From an uncultured Eubacteriales bacterium (GTDB lineage Bacteria > Bacillota > Clostridia > Oscillospirales > Oscillospiraceae): DNA of 10,822 nt. Both the position numbers and the translations under genes were made by a program. The notes under the pieces are model-generated. The model did no database searches and was not told the DNA's origin. It saw only the letters and a program-made list of their open reading frames with translations. The DNA lies in assembly GCA_900551355.1 (NCBI GenBank), contig URVR01000045.1, positions 1 through 10,822 of the forward strand, written 5' to 3'. The stretch's first letter is position 1; every line of letters begins with the position of its first letter. Positions 6,604 to 10,822 of the stretch are shown here, piece after piece.

Positions 6604-7139
6604 CTCTCTCCCCCGTGTGTCACAATACCCGTCCGGCCGGCGCGCTGCCAGAGCAGGAGGCCGCCGCCTTCGACCTGCTGGAGCGTCTGGGCATCGACTA
6701 TGACCGGGTGAGCCACGACGCCGCCTTCAACATGGAGCTGTGCGCCGAGGTGGGCCGGGTGCTGGACGTGACGGTGTGCAAGAACCTGTTTCTGTGCAAC
6801 CGGCAGAAAACCAGCTTCTATCTGCTGTGCATGATGCCGGACAAGCCGTTCCGCACTAAGGAGCTCAGCGCGCAGATCAACTCCTCCCGGCTGAGCTTCG
6901 CACCGGAGGAGCTGCTGTGGGAGCTGCTGCACTGCACCCCCGGCTCCGCCACCCTGCTGGGTCTTGCCAACGACACCGGGCACCGGGTGCAGCTGCTCAT
7001 CGACCGGGAGGTGTATGACGCGCCGTATTTCTCCTGTCATCCCTGCATCTGCACCAGCACGCTGAAGCTGAAGACCGCCGACGTGCTGGACAGGCTGCTG
7101 CCCCACACCGGGCACACCCCCATTATCGTGGATCTGTGA
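6600..7139 (+). CDS. Prolyl-tRNA deacylase, ProX/PrdX family (YbaK-like)
   Basis: A 179-residue stand-alone YbaK/ProX-type editing protein. Members hydrolyse mischarged tRNA(Pro), typically Ala-tRNA(Pro), in the cytoplasm, protecting translation from alanine-for-proline errors. The core of the family is visible: TVCKNLFLCNRQKTSFYLL (58-76, with K61 at the position of the essential lysine), FRTKELSAQINSSRLSFAPEE (about 84-104), GSATLLGLAND (115-125) and SCHPCICTSTLKLKTADVL (about 145-163), the last being characteristic of the ProX/PrdX branch. The start ATG at 6600 overlaps the murC stop (ATGA), and a GAGG lies about 10 bases upstream inside murC, so translation is probably coupled to murC. 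A strong terminator follows. In proline-reductase organisms a close homologue is called PrdX; no prd genes are present here. Specificity for tRNA(Pro) rests on family resemblance. Confidence 0.88.
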   Translation: MTLSPVCHNTRPAGALPEQEAAAFDLLERLGIDYDRVSHDAAFNMELCAEVGRVLDVTVCKNLFLCNRQKTSFYLLCMMPDKPFRTKELSAQINSSRLSFAPEELLWELLHCTPGSATLLGLANDTGHRVQLLIDREVYDAPYFSCHPCICTSTLKLKTADVLDRLLPHTGHTPIIVDL

Positions 7140-7143
7140 ACCG

Positions 7144-7174
7144 CAGTGCCCGCCTGACGGCGGGCACTGTTTTT
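7144..7174 (+). terminator. Terminator of the murC-deacylase unit
   Basis: A perfect 11-bp GC-rich stem (7144-7154 with 7159-7169), tgac loop, followed by five Ts (7170-7174), five bases after the deacylase stop codon. Confidence 0.92.
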
Positions 7175-7195
7175 CGCATTTTACACAAAAAGCTC

Positions 7196-7224
7196 TTGCT
7201 TTCGGAAACGTTTTCAGTTATACT
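7196..7224 (+). promoter_or_regulatory. ugpC-type gene promoter
   Basis: TTGCTT (7196-7201), exactly 17 bases, TATACT (7219-7224). The predicted start is near 7231. The spacer holds a LacI/CcpA-type operator (7203-7217), so a bound repressor would block polymerase directly. Confidence 0.75.
7203..7217. promoter_or_regulatory. LacI-family/CcpA (cre-like) operator
   Basis: The site cggaaacgttttcag is centred on CG at 7209-7210, with AAACGTTT as a perfect core and an outer G...C pair; the 14 bases from 7203 match the cre-like pattern TGAAAACGTTTTCA at 12 positions. It lies between the -35 and -10 boxes. This is the kind of site bound by CcpA or by local LacI-type sugar repressors; which one cannot be decided from sequence alone. 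Confidence 0.65.
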
Positions 7225-7230
7225 TACCGT

Positions 7231-7407
7231 ATTCCCACCGGCGCGGCGCACTCCACTTCTTGTGCCGCACCGGCAAATGAAAAGGAGGAATGAGCCGCTG
7301 TGGCTGGCGGTGCGGCAGTGTGGAGACCTGCCGTAAGGCGCGAGGGACATTTCCGCCCCGCGCGAGGCTGTCGTCTGCGGAGGCAGGGCAGCTACAGTCA
7401 AGAGCGT
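7231..7407 (+). promoter_or_regulatory. Long 5' leader of ugpC, hairpin-rich, start ambiguous
   Basis: About 177 bases lie between the predicted transcription start and ATG 7408. Visible parts: a strong hairpin (7238-7250 with 7261-7273, 13 pairs with one C/A mismatch and one G-U); a consensus ribosome site AAAGGAGG (7281-7288) followed after one base by ATG 7290 and after 11 bases by GTG 7300; a second hairpin (7338-7346 with 7356-7363). The frame from GTG 7300 joins ugpC in frame, but uses AGA, CGA, AGG, CCT and GTA codons unlike the gene, so it looks non-coding. I do not recognise a known riboswitch class, and no T tract follows the hairpins. Confidence 0.5.
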
Positions 7408-8580
7408 ATGGCAAAGGTGGTTCTGAAGGATCTGAAGAAGGTCTACCCCAACACCGAGAAGAAGAAAAAGGTCAAGAAGGGCGAGGAGCCGGCGGAGAAG
7501 AAGAGCAATCTTCAGATCACCGACGAGGGCGTCGTGGCCGTCCAGCAGTTCAGTCTGGAGATCGCGGACAAGGAATTCATCGTGCTGGTGGGTCCCTCCG
7601 GCTGCGGCAAGTCCACCACCCTGCGGATGATCGCCGGTCTGGAGGACATCACCTCCGGCGAGCTGTGGATCGGTGACAAGCTGATGAACGATGTGGAACC
7701 CAAGGATCGCAACATCGCCATGGTGTTCCAGAACTACGCCCTGTACCCCCACATGACCGTGTATGAGAACATGGCGTTCTCCCTGAAGCTGAAGAAGGTC
7801 CCCAAGGACGAGATCGACAAGAAGGTGCGGGAGGCCGCGGAGATCCTGGACATCACCCAGTATCTGGACCGCAAGCCCAAGGCCCTGTCCGGCGGCCAGC
7901 GGCAGCGTGTGGCCATCGGCCGCGCCATCGTCCGCGACCCCGCCGTGTTCCTGATGGATGAGCCGCTGAGCAATCTGGACGCCAAGCTCCGCAACCAGAT
8001 GCGCGCGGAGATCATCAAGCTGCGCCAGCGCATCGACACCACGTTTATCTATGTGACCCACGATCAGACCGAGGCCATGACGCTGGGCGACCGCATCGTC
8101 ATCATGAAGGACGGCTTCATCCAGCAGATCGGCACCCCGCAGGAGGTGTTCGACCATCCCGCCAACCTGTTCGTGGCCGGCTTTATCGGCACACCCCAGA
8201 TGAACCTGTTCGACGCCCGGCTGGTGAAGCAGAACGGCAAGTACGCCGTGGCCATTGACGGCATCACCGTGGAGCTGGCGGAGGACAAGCAGGCGCGTCT
8301 CAGTGCCAAGGATGTGCCGGAGCAGGATATCGTGCTGGGCGTCCGTCCCGACCATATCATGCTGTGCGCCGACGGCGTCAAGGGCAAGGTGGACGTCAGC
8401 GAGCTGATGGGCTCGTCCGTGCACCTGCACATCTCCAGCAACGGCCACGACGTGGTGGTCATCGTGCCCACCAACGGCAATGCCGCCCACTTCCCCATGG
8501 GCAGCGAGGTCAATATGATCTTCGGCGGCAACGTGGCCCATGTGTTCAGCAAGGAGACGGAGAAGAATCTGGAGTGGTAA
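7408..8580 (+). CDS. ugpC: Sugar ABC transporter ATP-binding protein (UgpC/MsmX/MalK class)
   Basis: A 390-residue ATPase of the carbohydrate-uptake (CUT1) class, which powers sugar import at the inner face of the membrane. All ABC motifs are intact: Walker A GPSGCGKST (62-70), Q-loop Q108 in FQNY, signature LSGGQRQRVAIGRA (160-173), Walker B FLMDEPLSNLD (181-191), H-loop H218 in YVTHDQTEA. The C-terminal third fits the TOBE-type regulatory domain of MalK-like proteins. No permease or binding-protein gene is adjacent, which suggests a shared ATPase for several sugar systems, as known for MsmX. Residues about 15-40 form a lysine/glutamate-rich insert between KVYP and VVAVQQFSL, absent from typical relatives. 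ATG 7408 fits family N-termini (MAKVVLKDL) but lacks a clear ribosome site; GTG 7300 has one and would add 36 residues. Promoter with cre-like operator; strong terminator after. Confidence 0.92.
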   Translation: MAKVVLKDLKKVYPNTEKKKKVKKGEEPAEKKSNLQITDEGVVAVQQFSLEIADKEFIVLVGPSGCGKSTTLRMIAGLEDITSGELWIGDKLMNDVEPKDRNIAMVFQNYALYPHMTVYENMAFSLKLKKVPKDEIDKKVREAAEILDITQYLDRKPKALSGGQRQRVAIGRAIVRDPAVFLMDEPLSNLDAKLRNQMRAEIIKLRQRIDTTFIYVTHDQTEAMTLGDRIVIMKDGFIQQIGTPQEVFDHPANLFVAGFIGTPQMNLFDARLVKQNGKYAVAIDGITVELAEDKQARLSAKDVPEQDIVLGVRPDHIMLCADGVKGKVDVSELMGSSVHLHISSNGHDVVVIVPTNGNAAHFPMGSEVNMIFGGNVAHVFSKETEKNLEW

Positions 8581-8593
8581 CGCTCCGGCAGAC

Positions 8594-8646
8594 AACGCAA
8601 AAAAGCTGTCCCCGCGCCTGCGGCGCGGGGACAGCTTTTTTGCGTT
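8594..8646. terminator. Bidirectional terminator between ugpC and coaX
   Basis: A 25-bp perfect stem pairs 8594-8618 with 8622-8646 around a tgc loop. The GC core is flanked inside the stem by six As on one side and six Ts on the other, so it can terminate in both directions. It abuts the coaX stop codon (TAA, 8649-8647 on the minus strand) and begins 14 bases after the ugpC stop. Confidence 0.93.
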
Positions 8647-9411
8647 TTACCGGTTTTTCTCGTACAGCACGGCCAGACCGTACAGCAGCAGATCCTCGTT
8701 GAGCAGGATCTCGTGGGTGCAGATGGGGACGATGCAGCGGGCCAGCCCGCCGGTGGCCACCACGGTGGCCTTCTGTCCCAGCTCCGCCTCCATGCGGTCG
8801 ATCATGCCGTCCAGCAGCAGGGCGGTGCCCAGGATGCTGCCGCTTTTCATGCAGTCCACCGTGTTGGTGCCGATGGCCCTGGGCGGCGCGTCCAGCGAGA
8901 TGCTGGGCAGCAGCGATGTGTGGGACGCCAGCGCGGACAGGGACAGCTGGACGCCGGGAATGATGGCCCCGCCCCGGAACGCGCCCTCCGCGTCCACCAC
9001 CGTGACGGTGGTGGCGGTGCCCATGTCGATGAGGATCAGCGGCGGCTCGTAGATATCCAGCGCGCCCACGGCAGCCACCAGCAGGTCGCTGCCCAGCGTG
9101 GCGGGATCGTCGATGCGCACCGCCAGGTCGGAGCGGATATCCGGCCCCACCACCATGGCCTCGATGCCGGAGAGCATCTTCACCGCCTCCGACAAAGAGC
9201 GGGTCACCTGCGGCACGACGGAGGAGATGATGGCGCCGTCAAAGGCGTCAGGCGCGATATGGGCAAACTCCAGCAGCCGGCTGATGGTGACGGCGTACTC
9301 CGCGCCGGTGGTGAGCCGGTTGGTGGCCATGCGGCAGAGGTACCGGATGTCCCGGCCCTCCATGCAGCCCATGACGATGTGGGTGTTCCCGATGTCCAGC
9401 GCAAGGATCAT
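8647..9411 (-). CDS. coaX: Type III pantothenate kinase (CoaX)
   Basis: A 254-residue type III pantothenate kinase that phosphorylates pantothenate (vitamin B5), the first committed step to coenzyme A, in the cytoplasm. It is an ASKHA-fold protein: phosphate-binding DIGNTHIV (6-13, D6/N9/T10), GSDLLVAA (107-114, with catalytic D109), DMGTATTV (129-136), GGAIIPG (147-153), GTNT (181-184) and ATGG (219-222). Length is normal for CoaX. ATG 9411 has AAGGGGG (9425-9419) 7 bases upstream; this ribosome site overlaps the stop codon of the preceding S-component gene, and only 12 bases separate the two, so they form an operon. The neighbour's likely role in pantothenate uptake supports the call. A bidirectional hairpin terminates transcription. 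Confidence 0.96.
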   Translation of the reverse strand: MILALDIGNTHIVMGCMEGRDIRYLCRMATNRLTTGAEYAVTISRLLEFAHIAPDAFDGAIISSVVPQVTRSLSEAVKMLSGIEAMVVGPDIRSDLAVRIDDPATLGSDLLVAAVGALDIYEPPLILIDMGTATTVTVVDAEGAFRGGAIIPGVQLSLSALASHTSLLPSISLDAPPRAIGTNTVDCMKSGSILGTALLLDGMIDRMEAELGQKATVVATGGLARCIVPICTHEILLNEDLLLYGLAVLYEKNR

Positions 9412-9423
9412 GACGCTTCCCCC

Positions 9424-10077
9424 TTATTTCCCGTTCTGCACGGCGGTCCTGCGGGCCGCCAGCTTGCCGCGGCTGAACACCACGGCCTTGGCGATCACGG
9501 CGCCGGTGAAGAAGCACACGATGGCCTCCACCAGACCGTTGATGCCCACAAAGGCGATGATGAACAGGAACGGGTTGGCGCTGCCCAGCGCCTCCACAAA
9601 GCCCTGAATGAAGTCGGTACGGTAGAAGCCCAGACACAGGGTGGACATAAACAGCGCGGTGTTGCTCAGTGCGCCGCACAGACCGGCAGCGCCGAAGGAC
9701 CACAGATTGCTCTTGTCCAGCTTGCTCAGACCCTTGAACACCAGACCGCAGATCCAACCGGCCAGAATGCGGGTGGGGACGCAGACAAGGAAGGTGAGGA
9801 AGGGGTTGATGCCCATCAGCACCACACCGAAGCTGCTTTTGCCGAAGCACTCCCAGAAGCTGATGAGGCCGAATACGCCGCCCAGCAGCGCACCGGCGGC
9901 GGGGCCCATGACGATGGCGCCCACGATGACCGGTACCAGCATGATGGTGATCTCCAGGCCGGCGGTCTTGATCATGCCGAGACCCGTCAGCTCCAGAAGG
10001 AGCAGGATGGCAATGAGCACAGACAGCTGCACCATGTCCTGCACGGAAATTTTCGTGCGTTTCGTTTCGTTATTCAT
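9424..10077 (-). CDS. ECF transporter S component, probably for pantothenate (PanT-like)
   Basis: A 217-residue membrane protein with about six hydrophobic segments and a short basic tail (FSRGKLAARR). The stretch LVPVIVGAIVMGPAAGALLG (about 48-67) and the positions of GINPFLTFL, GALSNTALF (135-143) and GINGLVEAI (178-186) fit the S components of energy-coupling factor transporters. S components bind a vitamin and work with a shared EcfT/EcfA/EcfA' module encoded elsewhere. Substrate is inferred from context: it lies 12 bases upstream of coaX in the same operon, which makes pantothenate the simplest guess; another vitamin cannot be excluded from sequence alone. ATG 10077 is supported by AGGAGGT (10089-10083) 5 bases upstream. 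The promoter at 10132-10160 has an inverted repeat over its -35. Confidence 0.82.
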   Translation of the reverse strand: MNNETKRTKISVQDMVQLSVLIAILLLLELTGLGMIKTAGLEITIMLVPVIVGAIVMGPAAGALLGGVFGLISFWECFGKSSFGVVLMGINPFLTFLVCVPTRILAGWICGLVFKGLSKLDKSNLWSFGAAGLCGALSNTALFMSTLCLGFYRTDFIQGFVEALGSANPFLFIIAFVGINGLVEAIVCFFTGAVIAKAVVFSRGKLAARRTAVQNGK

Positions 10078-10131
10078 ATGTTACCTCCTGCTGCCGCCTC
10101 CGTCCAGCAGAGTGCGGCGCGCTTATATGAT

Positions 10132-10160
10132 ACTATATTTTTTCGCATTTGCAAGTGCAA
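10132..10160 (-). promoter_or_regulatory. Promoter of the S-component/coaX operon
   Basis: Minus strand: TTGCAC (10160-10155), 17 bases, TATAGT (10137-10132). The predicted start is near 10125, about 47 bases before ATG 10077. Confidence 0.65.
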
Positions 10161-10161
10161 A
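10148..10161. repeat. Inverted repeat over the S-component promoter -35 (candidate operator)
   Basis: tttgca and tgcaaa flank two bases (ag), making a 14-bp dyad that covers the whole -35 box at 10155-10160. A repressor bound here would block the operon. I do not recognise the motif. Confidence 0.45.
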
Positions 10162-10198
10162 ATAGTAACAATTTCCCGCGCAGGGACGGCGCCGTTTC

Positions 10199-10227
10199 TT
10201 GACAGGACGGGCATACCGCGGTATGAT
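10199..10227 (+). promoter_or_regulatory. galE promoter
   Basis: TTGACA (10199-10204, perfect), 17 bases, TATGAT (10222-10227, five of six). The predicted start near 10234 gives a leader of about 30 bases with ribosome site AAAGGGGG (10248-10255). Confidence 0.8.
10212..10225. repeat. Perfect palindrome overlapping the galE -10 (candidate operator)
   Basis: cataccgcggtatg is a perfect 14-bp palindrome spanning the end of the spacer and the first four bases of the -10 box. The position suits a repressor site. The motif is not one I can assign to a regulator. Confidence 0.5.
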
Positions 10228-10263
10228 GGAAAATACGATCGGACGACAAAGGGGGAATTTTCA

Positions 10264-10788
10264 ATGGCGATCCTGTTGACCGGCGGCGCCGGTTTCATCG
10301 GCTCACACACGGCGGTGGCCTGTCTGGAGGCGGGCTATGACGTGGTGATCGCGGACAACTATTACAACAGCAGCCCGGAGGTGCCGCACCGGGTGGAGCA
10401 GATTACCGGCAGGCATGTGGTGGTGTGCGAGACGGATGTGGCGGACAAGGCGGCGCTGCGCCGGGTGTTCCAGACCCATCCCATCGACGCCGTGATCCAC
10501 TTCGCGGGCTACAAGGCGGTGGGTGAATCGGTGGCCAGGCCGGTGATGTACTACCGCAACAATCTGGACACCACGCTGACGCTGCTGGAGGTCATGGCGG
10601 AGTACAGCTGCCGCCGCATCGTGTTCAGCTCCTCCGCCACGGTGTACGGCGGGAACAACCCCGTACCGCTGACGGAGGACATGCCGGTGGGCGGCTGCAC
10701 CAATCCCTACGGCTGGACGAAGTATTTCATCGAGGAGATCCTGCGCTCGACAGCCGCAGCAGACGAGACGCTGTCCGTGGTGCTGCTG
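10264..10788 (+). CDS. galE: UDP-glucose 4-epimerase (GalE), 5' part
   Basis: The first 175 codons of an extended short-chain dehydrogenase that interconverts UDP-glucose and UDP-galactose with bound NAD+ (Leloir pathway; UDP-galactose supply for glycans). Visible: the Rossmann motif TGGAGFIGSH (6-15), acidic D31 for the NAD ribose (ADNYYNSS), HFAGYKAVGES (79-89), SSSATVYG (122-129) with the catalytic serine region, and the catalytic Y149-x3-K153 in NPYGWTK. Family members run to about 330-350 residues, so roughly half is missing. The reading frame continues into adapter, giving the false tail LSLIHISEPTR; the genomic part ends at LSVVLL, where an arginine-tyrosine-phenylalanine stretch is usual. 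ATG 10264 follows AAAGGGGG by 8 bases. It is divergent from the S-component operon and has its own promoter with a palindrome on the -10. Confidence 0.93.
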
Positions 10789-10822
10789 CTGTCTCTTATA
10801 CACATCTCCGAGCCCACGAGAC
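10789..10822 (-). other. Illumina Nextera read-2 adapter, reverse complement (artefact)
   Basis: ctgtctcttatacacatct (10789-10807) is the Tn5 mosaic end, and ccgagcccacgagac (10808-10822) is the read-2 primer segment in reverse complement. Together they are the exact inverted copy of bases 16-49. They truncate galE. Confidence 0.98.

Noticed and set aside
1150..7139. A proline-linked gene group (PutP symporter and ProX/PrdX deacylase in one window).
   Set aside because: They are about 4 kb apart in different transcription units with cca and murC between, and no proline reductase or proline degradation genes are visible.
7238..7273. Strong hairpin after the ugpC promoter as an intrinsic terminator.
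   Set aside because: It is followed by caaatgaaaagg with no T run, so it fits a stabilising or regulatory leader hairpin better.
7290..7676. A 128-codon frame starting at the ATG just after AAAGGAGG in the ugpC leader.
   Set aside because: The ATG is one base from the ribosome site, which is too close, and the frame overlaps ugpC out of phase with a low-complexity Arg/Gly/Glu product. A short leader peptide is not fully excluded, so the ribosome site itself is reported.
7123..8595. A 490-codon frame on the minus strand across ugpC, and a 385-codon frame at 5158-6315 across murC.
   Set aside because: Both are His/Gly/Val/Leu-rich shadows of genes with complete motif sets on the other strand.
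1..10822. Terminal inverted repeats of 34 bases with Tn5 mosaic ends, resembling a 10.8 kb composite transposon.
   Set aside because: The repeats are engineered Nextera adapter (with P7 and an index at the left), no transposase is present, and the content is core chromosomal genes.

Overview
The window is a 10.8 kb contig of ordinary chromosomal genes from a GC-rich bacterium, bounded at both ends by Illumina Nextera adapter sequence (1-49 and 10789-10822). Only 50-10788 is genomic. The gene families point to a high-GC member of the Clostridia, probably an Oscillospiraceae/Ruminococcaceae-type gut organism: a UgpC/MsmX-like sugar ABC ATPase with a lysine-rich insert, an ECF vitamin S component beside type III pantothenate kinase, a stand-alone ProX-type deacylase, and strong AAGGAGG ribosome sites. 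The taxon is inferred from family content, not from a marker gene.

Layout from left to right: the C-terminal end of a Crp/Fnr-family regulator (+), cut by the adapter; a TSUP (TauE/SafE-like) anion permease (-); a PutP-type sodium/solute symporter (-); a divergent LysR-family regulator (+), whose shared control region with putP is unusually legible; CCA tRNA nucleotidyltransferase with an HD domain (-); murC (+) overlapping a ProX/PrdX-type prolyl-tRNA deacylase by 4 bases; a lone sugar-transport ATPase of the UgpC/MsmX class (+) with a LacI/CcpA-type operator in its promoter and a long 5' leader; a two-gene unit on the minus strand of an ECF S component (probably for pantothenate) and coaX; and the first 175 codons of galE (+), cut by the right adapter.

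Transcription units are short, and most have a recognisable sigma-70 promoter and an intrinsic terminator. Hairpins that can work in both directions lie between the convergent pairs Crp/TSUP, lysR/cca and ugpC/coaX. Functional groupings: (i) symporter plus its likely LysR regulator; (ii) murC with a tRNA-editing factor; (iii) vitamin B5 uptake plus phosphorylation for coenzyme A; (iv) sugar metabolism (ugpC, galE), each with an operator-like palindrome at its promoter.

I found no CRISPR array, phage, insertion sequence, toxin, defence or biosynthetic cluster, and nothing that looks like an undescribed multi-gene system. The points worth a second look are the adapter ends, the putP/lysR control region, the ugpC leader (strong ribosome site without a well-placed start), the terminator-like hairpin in the cca leader, and the operator palindromes upstream of panT-like and galE. 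The longest stretch without a gene is 7140-7407, described below. Promoter, operator and terminator calls were made by eye and not tested statistically.
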